Shown here piece after piece: positions 26,371 through 38,130 of a stretch of 64,000 nt of DNA (position 1 is its first letter; every line of letters begins with the position of its first letter). The position numbers and the translations under genes were made by a program. The notes under the pieces are model-generated. The model worked only from the letters and a program-made list of their open reading frames with translations, searched no databases and was not told where the DNA came from. Source of the stretch: Himantopus leucocephalus. Lineage: Eukaryota; Chordata; Aves; Charadriiformes; Recurvirostridae. Location of the stretch: contig RSEF01000002.1 in assembly GCA_003993805.1 (NCBI GenBank), forward strand, positions 66,737,220 through 66,801,219, given 5' to 3'.

Positions 26371-29300
26371 CTTAAAGATCAAAATGTAAATTATTTTTTC
26401 ACCTGTAACTGTTCAGACATTGATCAAGTGATTCTGAACTGCCATAAGGTACATTTGGTGCACATCAAGAAGGTGGATGTGTTAGGGTTTAAGGCAATAT
26501 AGAGTGAAAAAGACCATTTTCAAATCAGCTTGTGTTTTTGTGTTCCTGAAGTAGAATACATTTTGCATCAACGTACCTGCCTGGAGAACAGGTAGTGATG
26601 AACTACATCCAGAGTAGCTCCAGAACCAGGAGCAACAGAGTTATACTGATGCAGAACTGTACCAAAGTTAAGTAGCCCTGAATAGGAAGATATCTGCTTA
26701 ATTCAATCTGAGTGCTATTTTAACACAGGTAAAATGCCCGTGCCTGATTTCAGACAGTGTGTCTGCAATGGTGCCACGCTATGTATGCAATGTCACTGTT
26801 ACAGGAAGAATACACCACATGATTATAAAACATTCTAGTGGCTATGAATTTGTACTGCAACCAGATGAAATTATTTTTTTCCTGATTTCATCCAGGGAAA
26901 GAAATATGTAAGGGAGTTGAACATCAATGCTTCGTAATTTTTCAGAAAAGCTCTGCTGATTTAGTGGATAAACCAATGCAATACTACGTCCTAAACTACA
27001 GGAGAAATACGCACGTGCTTGATTACTTTTCCAGTATGAAAATCAAATAGGAGTATTCACAACACAGTTTAAGCTCACCAATAGCAGAATTAAGGTGGTA
27101 ATTGTAGGTAATAAATTTGTGGCTATTCCTGGGCGCATATATGTGATCATTGAAAGCAGGGCTAGTGATATCACTGGAAGATGTTTAGCTAAAACTATTA
27201 CATTGTTCAAGAAATTTCAGCTTTTAGTTTTTCCTAGCATGATACAGAAGAAAACAAAGATAACTCTAAAACTCATAATGCATCACAATGTACTTAGAAC
27301 AGCTGGATTACTAAAAATAATGTGAAATAATAAGAAATATTAGCATGAAATATGAAATACCATTGCAATTAATATAACTAATAACCACAGCGAGTGAGAG
27401 AACATTTTTCTGGTGTGTGACACTTGCTCAGATTTCAGTGTTTTGTCATACCCAGACAGGACGAGGAGGTGAATTCTCAAAAATATGTAATTAAAAAAAT
27501 CAACTTTAGATAATAGCTGACTTGAGTATCTTTCCCAATAATTTTCAAAGGTTTCACTTTAATTTTGACCATTTTCAAGTATATTTTAAGTGATTTTACT
27601 TAGGTAGTTTATATTTTCAAAAATGATAGAAGAAAACAATGCCAATAATTTCAAAGCCTTCTCACAGTTATATATACATGTATTTGTTTGTTTAATTTTG
27701 CTTTTTTAAAATGATACCAAGCCACTCCTGCAAGAAGTTTTGAAATTGAAGAATGAATGTTTTTGAACACCACCACCAACATGCTCTTGTTATCTGAAAA
27801 AAATCCTGTGTTTTTCTACTGCTAGCTGCTGTGAAGAGGGGAGGGAGAGCAGGGGGAAGAGGTGTCTGTCATCTTTGCCTTCTATGGTATATTTTAATCT
27901 TTGAATAACATTGGGCATCAGCTGTAACATATGTGAATTAATCACCTTATTCATATAACTGTTTAGTTTTATTATACCTCTAAAGGAAATTAAATGAATT
28001 TGACCTGTTTCAGCATTTACAGCTGTGTTCTTGAAGAGATTTTATTGTGAGTTCCAAAGTTTAAAAATGATATATTTTGTTTCAGGTATTTGGTTTGTTC
28101 TGTTTGAAGACAGATACCAGCAATTTCATCTATAAGAAAGTTTTAAATTTGCCATTGTTTTATGAGTACTGCAACTGTTTTGTGTATATTTACAATTGGA
28201 CCATGAAAATAAAATTTTCACCAACAGATATGTTTAGTTTTGAAAGTAAACTCTTTTTTTCTTCACGTTAATATTTCCAAAATGAAAAACAAAAAAGAGA
28301 AATGCATTTGTTTTCTCTGCTTTGATGATAGCCTAGTAGAAAGGAAATTTGGAATTAGAATTTCTGGTGTGACCAGCTCTCTAAATGAGTTAATGAAGAG
28401 ATCAAAGAAGATATGAATTAATCTCACATCATAGCATAGCATGCCATCATCATGGAGATGATCCTATTTGTACTTATAGTAAAACAGATAGTCACAATGC
28501 AAATTCTTTAAAGGAAGGAAAATGAAACCTTCTCCATATCCTTATCTGCCACTGTTAGCATTTTGTTAGCTTTCCTCCTTTCAGAACAGTCCATGCTAAA
28601 CTATCAGAAAATGAGTAAAGACAATGCCTAAATTTCATGCATACTTGCATAGACCAAAGACATTATCATTGTGATACAGAATGGGATTGGAAAAATATGC
28701 AGCCCTTGGAAATGGATTAAATGCACATACATTTTGTAATGAGTGACTGTAATGAAAGTCAAATGAATTATAATAAAATATGGAGTTTTAAAAAAGAAAA
28801 CTACTCAATGCATAATGTTGCTAAGAAAACATTTAACAGTTTTTCACTGCACGCTATTGTCAAAGTAAATAACTACCAAAGACAAACTTACAAAGTGGTT
28901 TTAACTCTAATGTGATGCAGAAAGTCAGTCATTTAATTTGTTAATTAGTATTATGCCAGAAACTATCTATTCAATATGAAGCAAATATGTTTACAATCTT
29001 ATCTGCCATCTGTTTAATAGATGGGAGAATACTTAGAGCTGGGATTCTCAAAGAGGGCTGTTGAAAATTTGTTCTACAATTAGTGGAGCAGATTTTTTAA
29101 TTCTAAAGGAGTTTTTCATGTTCAGGGAGCACCTCTATGAAGGAAACAGTACATCACAATGCTGCTATTCAGGATTAGTGATTGCTTATAGCTGCTGGTA
29201 GCAGATGCTTGCAAAATGCAGAGGTAAATATATATTTTAAGATATATATATATTTAAAGAAAAAAAAAAAAAAGATAATACAACATTACATCCAGAGCAT

Positions 29301-31559
29301 TAAAACAGGTTTTGTGAGGAGATTTTTAAGACCAATTTTCATGCCAGCACAATATATAGGTCTGGGTGCTTACAACACTCTTCATCTCTTTCTGTAATCA
29401 GCAATTTTGCAAGCTTTCTTACAAGAAAGCCCACAATTATGCAGTACACTATCCATTAAAGTGAATTCTCAAGGTGCTTTTTAAACTGCATATTAGGAAT
29501 GAAGATTAAATCATCATTTGGAAGGTGGATGAAAATAAAAGCTTAGATAATAAAGCATTCATCCTAGGATTACAACTTCTTTCTTTGCCCTGTTTCAATG
29601 TATTTTAGTTTTGAGGAAGATTATATTATTGTCTAATACTGACTAATATTATTATAATTATTTATTAGAAGCTAAATTTAGCCCAGGCAGAAAGTTTTTC
29701 CTTTTCTGAAAATGAAACATCTTTTCCTGCTTAGTTTTGAAAGATCAAAAATAGAAGAGGTGAGTAAAATCTTAACATTCACATTTAAACATAGGATTTG
29801 TAGCTTTTATAATTTTCACTTTAATGGCAATGATTTGACAGGACTGCCTTTTTATATTTAATTTATCTTTACTGAGTGCAAATGAAATGTCTCTTGGACA
29901 CCACAGGTGAGCAACATATTTTTAATGGAATACTAAACTAACCATGATTCAAGAATTTTCATACCTCACAGCAAACTTGAAACCAGGCAAATTTTCTGAA
30001 AGGGGATGAGACAAATGTAAATGTTTTTCGTAATGAAACTGAACATTTTTACATTTCTTACAGTTTTTTCAATATATAAATGACTATTTGTAAGTGCATA
30101 TATAAGTTCATAAATAAAATATGATGCTTACAATGTAGTAAAACAAAATCCATTCAAAATTTCAAGGCAAAGATGTGCTCTTTACCAGAATGGAGAGTGT
30201 TTCCAACAGCATTCTTGAAAATTATTTCTACTTTGTTTTTAATAGAAGTGATTGGGCTAACTTTACCTACCTACCTACTGACAGGGATAAACTTTTCATG
30301 CAGGATTTACTTACACTGCCTTTTGTACATCTTAGTTCCCTGAAACATTTATAAGCTTCTCTTATGCACTCGTGTGTCAACAGGTGCAATGGTCCCGCAA
30401 AGAACTGTGAAGATTTTGTTACTTTACTGTCTTCTGTAGGACTGCAACACTTGAGATTTGAGCCTTAAGTCTCAGCTTTATGTACCAAACTGTACATCCA
30501 CAGTGAAGCAGTATAATATAGCAATATGTTTCTGTCAAATGGAAAACTGGAAATATTTATTTTCTTCAATACTTGCAGGCAGCAGGTTAGAGCATTTCCC
30601 TTAAAACTGATGTCTCTCCCCCGCCACAAGATAATAATGATTCATTGTGCACAGATTTGCAGCATAGCATCAGTTTCAAAAGGGCATTCTGAATTTTAAA
30701 GCCATTATCAGTTTTTACATCGCCAGTGTACAGATTTGTACAGAACTGACCTCTTAAACTGCATATCCTGAAGCAGCCTGGGGGGGGGAGAAAGAGGAAA
30801 GCTTTTCTGAGCCCTGGGATCCCTCTATGTAAACAACGTCCTTTGTAGCATGCCCAGCTTACTCTCTTGACATTTTTTTTGTGATACCCTTATGCGACGA
30901 GAGAGGAATTGGGTGGGGAGATCTAGCTAGTTTAGCGTAACAGGATTTCAGCCCTAGTGTTTCCACAGCGGTGAATGTTTAACCCCTGGAATATCTGCAG
31001 CTGCTAAATATATGTATTTATAGAAAAAGAAACAACAGCAACTGGTTAGGTCAGGAACTCGGCATCTGTGATTTGGCTGCAAAGGCTTTAGTATGCACAC
31101 TCCATCCATTCTACCTCTCCTCCTTTACCCTTCTCCCCCCAAAATTAATTGCATTTCTAGCTAACAAGGTTTAGTTACAGAGGCACCTGACTCTTTCAAA
31201 CCTTTTGGACACAATACAAAAGTCCAGTAGTAGACATTATAGGATTAAATCCATTGTAACATTCTAAAAATCAATTCATCTGTTCCTAATAGTGTTTCAA
31301 TAGTATCCTAGTAACCTTTTCTGTGAAGCTTCATATGGTCTGTATTTGCAAACACTATTAAAAAAGGCCTTCTTGCATTCAAAAAAAAAAAGCTAAATCT
31401 CTTCACAGAGCTGCTGGAGAGGTGCAGACTCCAATGTGGGCAAGTGTATTTGCCAACATGCCATATGGGAGCCATGGTTGGGACTTTTTTTTTTCTGGAA
31501 TAATTAAATGTTGATGGCAGAGTTCAAATGGATCATTAAAATTCAAAAGTGTAAGAAAC
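26371..31559. other. AT-rich noncoding DNA, no gene recognised
   Basis: This is the longest stretch without a nameable repeat. It has a low density of open frames; 60-76-codon frames at 27095-27325, 28077-28271, 28721-28915 and 29182-29397 lack motifs. An AT run with 14 A lies at 29226-29273. A slightly GC-richer patch with a run of nine or so G sits near 30780. The lack of recognisable repeats is compatible with slowly evolving gene-desert sequence, which cannot be judged from one genome. Confidence 0.6.
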
Positions 31560-32050
31560 AGATTTTTTCTTATGTTGCTGAACGCTCCAGAGGGCTGAAT
31601 AGCTAGCAGAAGTGAGGCAGGCTGCAGCAGTGATCAGCGTGTGCTGTGATGGTACTAATTTGATCATAATATAGTCATCTCTGAAGATTACAGCTATTCA
31701 ATTAAATATTCTAATTAACCTGAAGTATTAGGCAAATGATACTAATTACAAATATTCTCCTGAGATTCACAGCAATGAAAATCCCACTTGCAACTGATAC
31801 TTCTAGCCAATGTTTCGTAACACAATGTCCTATATCATAGGCTTTCAGAATATTAAAATGCAGTTAATTTGCCTAAACCTCATTTGTTTAATGGCATTAG
31901 CATTTTGTTTGAAATTGTAATAAACGTACATCCCGCTTTCAAGTAAAATTTAAAATGAGTGTACTCTTGGGGTAACTTAAGATTCCTGTTTACAGACCTA
32001 GCACTTTATTCAGTAAGCGGAACAGTTTGAGCTTAACTTTCAGCCATTAA
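31560..32050. promoter_or_regulatory. Possible conserved noncoding element with homeodomain sites
   Basis: This non-repetitive AT-rich sequence has two TAATTA homeodomain cores at 31712-31717 and 31743-31748. Nearby are ATTA-type half sites and a GC-richer shoulder with CTGCAGCAG at 31622-31630. Stops occur in all frames. Motif content is the only support, and AT-rich sequence yields such sites by chance. Confidence 0.18.
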
Positions 32051-34534
32051 ACATATTGAAATTGTTTAAAAATGCTAATAATTTGTCTTTTCAAATAAGA
32101 AAAAAAAAGGATATTTTGCAGTAAAATTTCATGATGTTACCCATGTGACCAGTTTCCTACTGTGAGGGCCCCAATGCTTGAACTTGCCTTGTAGTTTTTT
32201 AGTAGAATGTTTGTCTTTTGTAGGTTGTTGGTTTCTGTTTGTTTTTTTAACTCCCTCTCCAGACAAAGCCGCACAGACCTTCTTTTTTGGTTTCCTACCT
32301 TCCTCTCTTTGCTCCCTTTCACACTGCACGTGGACTGGGGGCCCCAGCTCAGGGGTGCAGTAGCTTTTGGGGTCTCTGATTCCTGTGTGGTGCTTCTGCA
32401 CACCTTGCACGTGAGTGTTTTTCTTGTGTCGTTTGCAGGGACAGCTCAGCTACTTCACCTAGTACTGCACTGAGCAGGTAACTTGGTTGTCTATATGAAT
32501 TAGGCAGAATGCTACTGTGAAAATACAACACAAGGCAGATCGCTTGGTGAATAAAACACAAAAAAACAGGTGGGGTTCCTGACCGTATTTTTTGGTGGGT
32601 TTTGTTTGTTTATTTGTTTTGTCATGGCATGAATGGGGAAGGCAGCAATTACCCACCAACAGAAGTGGCTACTTAAAAAATAATCGGTTGCAAACAGTTA
32701 CAGAAACAGAACAGGTAGCAGGCTTCAAGTGCTTTTTAGGACCCTCTACCGTGCCCACTGCCTTGTTAGAAGGATAAAGCGATGGGAATGCTTCTGGCTT
32801 TCCACATGTGTCCTGTTGATTCTGTATGCGTATAGGCTTTAAAGGAAAGAGATCAGAAAAAAAACCTTCCCAGTTCTAGTGCAATATTATCAATACTTCT
32901 GCAAAGCATTATGAAAGTTTAAACGATATGACTGATGTCTTCCTGTGAATATATTCCTCTTCCTTGGACTCTACAGTACTTGTCTGAAGACAGTCAAAAT
33001 GCTAACCCTGCACCTTTTACCTCAACCCGTAAGGGACTGCTAAGGGCTAAAAACAAACAGACAAACAGAAAGATTGTCGGAATTTCAGGTGTAGAAATAT
33101 CATACTGTCAAACTGCAACAGTGCAAACAAAGCTAAACCAAATACCGTATGAGTGACTGTAATTTTCATATTGTAATCGGTGAAAGCCAATTCCAGTGTT
33201 TGTACTGGAAAAAACGGAAGAATTTGCAAGAGAGCATACCTTTCCCTGACAGTTTCCAAAATATAAAGATATGCAAGTATTACATGTCTTCAGATCTCAG
33301 AAAACTGAGAATAATTTGTGTCTGAAACATGCTGAAATATTTGGACCTAAACTTGGATAAAAGGGAGACTGCAGAGATGGCATCATGCTGCCATATGACC
33401 TTTCACGGAGCAGGAAGGAGACACAAGGGAGCGTGTAGTAAACTCGGGATAAAAGAAAATCATGGGCAGACTGTGTGCAGCCCTTGAGAGACGTGTAAGG
33501 ACTGGGGGTTTTGTTTGGTTGCTTGATTTTGCTGCTTCTCTTTGGTTGCTTACTTTTAACCCTTTTATAGCTGTTTTTCCTTTGGTGCTGTTAGAGCTTG
33601 TTGAAATGATTAAAGGTCGCTCTCTTTCCTCCCAGAATTAAGTTGAGGGTTTATGTCACTTTGTTCTGACTTGAAATCAGCTGATGGTTTGCGACTCTCC
33701 TTAAGTTCGCACACACGTTAGGATGCTCTATGATTATGGAAGAGGATGTGAAACACTTTTAATCAATCTATATTAACTCAGATCCAAGACTATATAACAG
33801 ATATCTGAATTTAGGAGTTTACTTGTACTGGACTGAGCTTAAGGAAGACTTGGAGAAGCAGACAGAGAAATGGAAAGAAAAGACAAGATTCAAACAGAGT
33901 AAATGCTTTCATCTGCTCCCCTTCTTGTTGTGTGCTGTGGGGGACCAGACACATCCACTGACGTGGAGAAATAGCAGCAAAGGGAAAGGTGCAACTCACG
34001 TGTGGTGAAGCACAGTATAGCACGGACGGCTGATTCCTCAGCGAGTGCCATTGCTGAGCCCGCTTAAACAGGACAGGGAATTTAAATGAAAATGAGAGGC
34101 CAGCTCAGAGATGGCAGGAAAGGTATTTTTCAGGTCCAGATCCCCATTTCTGCTGTTGTTCTCAGCCCTCATTTAAATTCTCAGCAAAACTGTGAGATGA
34201 ACAAAACCAAACAAGAAACCACAATGAGGCAACCAACAAGGGAAAGCTAAGGAGAAGAAAAAGAAAAAAAAAAAGAGGAGAAAGGCAGCAAAGTCAGGGA
34301 AAGAGAGAGAGGAGCTGCACGTGTACATGCATGTCTTGTCTAAAGTCCTGCAAAAACTAGCTGCAGCTCTCAAGAGAATCATTATTCCGCTATGAAGAAA
34401 TAAACACATTCCGCTGCTGTATTAGCCCCTGAATGAAGTGGCTAAGAAAAAAATACTGTATACATATATATAGTAAAGGAGAATATTTTCACATTTACCT
34501 GTAGAGTAAGTGAGCAAAATGATACAGTCTGTAT
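32051..34534. other. Noncoding DNA with a GC-richer patch at 32.15-32.65 kb
   Basis: At 32129-32660 several frames of 61-93 codons overlap on both strands. None shows a family signature, and mutually overlapping frames on opposite strands argue for composition rather than coding. A plausible 3' splice site (pyrimidines then CAG) precedes about 32440, so a noncoding-RNA exon is conceivable but unsupported. The rest to 34.5 kb is AT-rich, with an A/G-rich tract at about 34251-34310. Confidence 0.5.
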
Positions 34535-34841
34535 TTATGCAGGGAGTTAACATAATGCAGTGATCTATGGGTATGTTCTTGTGGGGGAGTGAATCTACTA
34601 GAGTGATTTACTTTTATAAAGGAAATTAATACACTGATGTAATAAAATTGTCATGTACTGTATTGATCTCCTTGCTGCAGAGGAAGTGAGGAGGAACTTA
34701 AATTTATATAAAATGAATATAATGGAATAATAAATGCACAAGAGTTGATATTGCAGAGTGAGGTACGCATTTACAAGGGAAATAAATACAGTGAAGTGAT
34801 CCACTTTATAAGGGGAACAGATTTAAAGGAATCATTTCCAC
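34535..34841. repeat. Degenerate minisatellite, period about 36 bp
   Basis: Successive blocks of about 36 bp begin with a TTATAAAGG-, TTACAAGGG- or TTATAAGGGG-like core, followed by GAA(A)T/AAATACAxTGA-like sequence. The clearest units are 34578-34613, 34614-34649, 34735-34770, 34771-34805 and 34806-34841. Over the 20 bases beginning AAAGGAAATT (unit at 34614) and AAGGGAAATA (unit at 34771), 17 positions agree. Units in between and at the edges are more diverged. It has no coding content; frames on the minus strand here are by-products of the repeat. Confidence 0.45.
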
Positions 34842-36338
34842 ATCTGCAGAAGCGGGAAACATGATAGGTTATGCTTTGTAAAGTAGTGAACATATAAGAG
34901 TGCAGGAAGTAAAATGGTGGGAAACCTAATGATATTATTAATTTTTGCTGGCCACATATTACATAGCAAAGATGTGCCTCTTTGAGCAGCTTCATGGAAT
35001 GACAGACAGGGAAAGAAAATTTCTGATGATATAAAAATAAAGGTCTGGCCCAGCATGTAGGGATGTGAAGCAAACTCAGTCTGCTCCATGGAACCTGCAG
35101 AACATTTGAGCCATCACCATTAAGGGCCATCACAATGATTTCCTTGGTCTAGGTGGTGCAGATGCTGTGTTTTTCCCCATACCATCCACTGGATAACCAA
35201 AAATAAATGACTACCACAAAAATATATGGGCGATGAAAGTTATAACAAAGGCAGAATCTCAAACCAAATAAAGTGGAGAGCAAAGAATGAGTCAATCTGG
35301 GAACTTGTAGGATTTCTACATGTAGCCAAAGTCCTGCTTAAATCAATGACCTAGATGATTGAACCTTATTATCAGACTAACTCAATATTAAATTAGTCTA
35401 TAACAGTAGTTCTAAAGTAGACAATACCATAAAGGTAAAAGCCAGTCCTGTACAAAACATCTCAACGTAAGCTTGAGTTCTTTGTTTGGCACAGAGATTT
35501 ATTAGGTGAGAGGGGGGAGGACATTCTGGCCTATACTATGCAGAAGGTTGGGCTATAAGGTTTAATGATCTCCCTTGGCCTTACGCTTTTAAGTTAAACC
35601 CAGTCCTTTCTTGCTTCTGCAAGTCTGAAGAAATGGATTTGTAGTAAAACAGATGAAAAGAAAGAGAAGATCACTGCTTCTGAAACACTGATCTTTGCCT
35701 TCATTCCCGCCCCCATCAGAGCCTAGAAAGGCTAGAAAGGAAGTGACAGTAGTCACAAAATGCCCTCACCCTTGTCATATCAGGTTGTGTTGACCCAAAA
35801 CAGGATAAGGAAATAAGCAGTGTGCCTGTCTGCCAAATTCTTAATGATAAAGCTCATAGTTAGAAGGAACAAGCAGGGGCAGGGTTTTATGCAGCTGTCC
35901 TGCAGGCTCACTCTAATGGTGGACATGGAGAAGTCCTTGAAAAGGCCAGGAGTTTTTTCTTTTAGAGATGGTCAGACTGCGTACTTTGTGGCTTTTGTGG
36001 TCCACCTGGAATTTATTATCTGAGCAGAAATTTTGGAGGAATATTTAAATGGCAATCCTGATGATAATACCTTTCAAAGTGTCCTAAGATCAACAACCCA
36101 TCACTGATGAACACAGACAGGACAAGTGGTCAGCCTATTTTGCCCCTTACTGCTTCACAGTGTGATGTAGACAGTCTCCTTGACATTTTTCTTTTCACTC
36201 ACACTTAACATGTTCATTGCTGAAGGACAGAGTTTAGCCCATACTGTGGCTAAGCCAGTCTATTGTTCTGCTTCTTTTCCTCTTTTGATGTTGCTTTTCT
36301 TCAGGCACTCCTTTTTCATGCTTGCTCTTTTGCTTTTT
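34842..36338. other. AT-rich noncoding DNA
   Basis: A 120-codon minus-strand frame at 34771-35133 begins in unique sequence and runs into the minisatellite. It has no recognisable motif and I treat it as chance. No other repeat is recognised before the CR1 insertion. Confidence 0.55.
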
Positions 36339-36428
36339 CACAGAATCACAGAATTTTAGAAGGGTTAAGGTTGGAAAGGATCTTTGGATGTTATCTTGTC
36401 TAATCACCCCCAGCTCAAGCAGAGCCAC

Positions 36429-37035
36429 CTAGAGCCACTTGCCCAGGATTATGTCCAGGTGGCTTTTGAATATCTTCAAGGATGGAGTCTCCACAACCAC
36501 CCTGGCCAACTTGTGCCAGTGCTCAGCCATCCTTAGAGTAAAAAAGTGTTTCCTGATGGTCAGATGGCACCTCCTGTGTTTCAGTTTGTGCCTGTTGCCT
36601 CTTCTCCTGAAAAGAGCCTGGAACCACTGAAAAGAGCCTGGCTCCATCCTCTTTGCACCCTCCCTGCAGGTATTTTTATACATTAACAAGTTTCCCTCCG
36701 AGCCTTTTCTTCTCTAGGGTAAACAGTTCCAGCTGTTTCAGCCATTCCTCGTAAGAGAGATTCTCCCGTCCCTTAATCCTCTTTGTGGCCCTTCGTTGAA
36801 TCCCCTCCAGTATGTCCATGTCTCTCTTGTACTGAGGAGACCAGAATTGAACACAGTACTCCAGATGTAGCCTCACCAGTGCTGAGCAGAGAAGGAAGAT
36901 CACCTCCTTCGAGCCTCTGGCAGTACTTTGTCTAATGCAGCCCAGGATACCATTAGGCTTTTTTGCCACAAGGGCATGTTGCTGGCTTATGGTCAACTTG
37001 GCAGCCACCAGGACTCCTAAGCAATAGGCCCACAT
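36429..37035 (-). pseudogene. CR1 ORF2 remnant: C-terminal reverse-transcriptase region
   Basis: Two overlapping frames (36676-37035 and 36429-36689, joined by a frameshift near 36680) together cover the C-terminal tail of the CR1 protein. Characteristic blocks are [39 protein letters not shown] and LSYEEWLKQLELFTLEKKRL in the first, and LTIRKHFFTLRMAEHW in the second. Blocks upstream of LGVLV (polymerase motifs including the aspartate pair) are absent because of the internal deletion. A 20-bp duplication within this part (36609-36628 repeated at 36629-36645) adds further damage. Confidence 0.85.
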
Positions 37036-37061
37036 TTTCCCTAGTCTTCCCTTTGTAGCTT

Positions 37062-38115
37062 ATGTACTTACAGAAGCCCTTCTTGTTGTCTTTGACATCC
37101 CTGGCCAGATTCAATTTCATTTGGGCTTTAGCTTTCCTAACTACATCCCTGGGTGCTCAGTTAATGTTTCTGTATTCCTCCCAGGTTACCAGCCCTTGCT
37201 TCTACCCTCTGTGTGCCCTTCTTTTTGTGCTTGAGTTCAGCCAAGAGCTCCTTGTTTATGCAGTCAGACCCCCTGGCATTTTTTCCCAACTTTCTATTTG
37301 TTGGGATGGAAACCTCTTGAGCTTGGATGAGCTGATCCTTGAATATTAACCACCTTTCTTGAACCCCCTTTCCCTCCAAAGCCCTATCTCATGGGACTCT
37401 TCCAAGCAGATTTTTGAAGTGGCTGAAGTCTGCTTGCTGAAGTCCAGGGTTGTAAGCTTGTTTCTGGTTATTGTAAGCTCCTCCCCGCCCTCAGGATCCT
37501 GAACTCCACCATCTCATGGTCACTGCAGCCAAGGCTGCCTTTGACCTTCACATCCCCAATGAGCCCCTCCTTTTTGGCGAGTAAGAGGTCCAGCAAAGCA
37601 CCTCTCCTCGTTGGCTCCTCTAATTGCGTGGAGGAGGAAGTTATCATCAGTGCAATCCAGGACCCTCGTGGATTGCTTATGTCTTACTGTGTTGTCTCTT
37701 CAGCGGGTATCAGGGTGATGGAAGTCCCCCATGAGGACCAGGGACTGTGAACATGAGGCTGGTCTTATCTGTCTGTAGATGGATCCACTCATTCTTCCTG
37801 GTCAGGTGGCCTATAGCAGACACCCACTATAATGTCACTTTTACCTGTCCTGTCTTTAATCCTAACCCATAAACTCTCAGTTGCCTTCCATCCCCAGGCA
37901 GAGCTCCATGTACTCCAGCTGGTCTCTCAAGCAAAGGGAGACTCCCCCTTTTCATCTTCCCATCCCACATCCTGCCCTTCCTCGAGAGCCTGCATCACCC
38001 TCATTGCAACACTCCAGTCATAGAAGCCATCCCACCATGTCTCCGTAATTCCCAAAAGAACTGCAACTGCACAAACGTGTCTAATTCATCTTGTTTGTTT
38101 CCTATACTGCATATG
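37062..38115 (-). pseudogene. CR1 ORF2 remnant: endonuclease domain and linker
   Basis: In intact CR1 this domain nicks the target DNA to prime reverse transcription. On the minus strand the following motifs appear in the expected order for an exonuclease-endonuclease-phosphatase fold: GITETWWDG near 38020 (metal-binding glutamate motif), DIIVGVCYR near 37830, MGDFHHPD near 37720 (asparagine replaced by histidine relative to the usual GDFNHPD), and CSDHEM near 37520 (catalytic Asp-His). The linker follows at 37161-37379, and a KKGFCKYIS block lies near 37085. A TGA replaces a tryptophan codon shortly after the GDF motif, and further frameshifts occur, so it cannot be translated whole. Domain identity is recognised from CR1 family knowledge; loss of function follows from the visible stops. 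Confidence 0.85.
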
Positions 38116-38130
38116 TTACTATACAATTTT

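Larger units (their letters stand above)
36339..38130 (-). mobile_element. CR1 LINE, minus strand, internally deleted
   Basis: The element reads leftwards. Its 3' end on the left carries two tail octamers (ATTCTGTG when read on the minus strand, at about 36339-36356). Going 5' to 3' it keeps most of the apurinic-type endonuclease, then a linker, then only the C-terminal part of the reverse transcriptase and the 3' UTR. The catalytic core of the reverse transcriptase, over 1 kb in an intact CR1, is missing. The join lies near 37018-37030, where the GKMW block of the linker is directly followed by the LGVLV block that normally lies far downstream. The 5' end near 38130 is a truncation inside the endonuclease N-terminus, the usual outcome of incomplete target-primed reverse transcription. 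Stops and frameshifts make it inactive. The right-hand boundary is accurate to a few tens of bases. Confidence 0.9.

Noticed and set aside
32129..32660. Cluster of overlapping 61-93-codon frames on both strands, with a splice-like CAG near 32440
   Set aside because: Mutually overlapping antisense frames in a GC-richer patch, with no motif in any of them.
34771..35133. 120-codon minus-strand open frame
   Set aside because: It partly consists of minisatellite sequence and has no recognisable domain.
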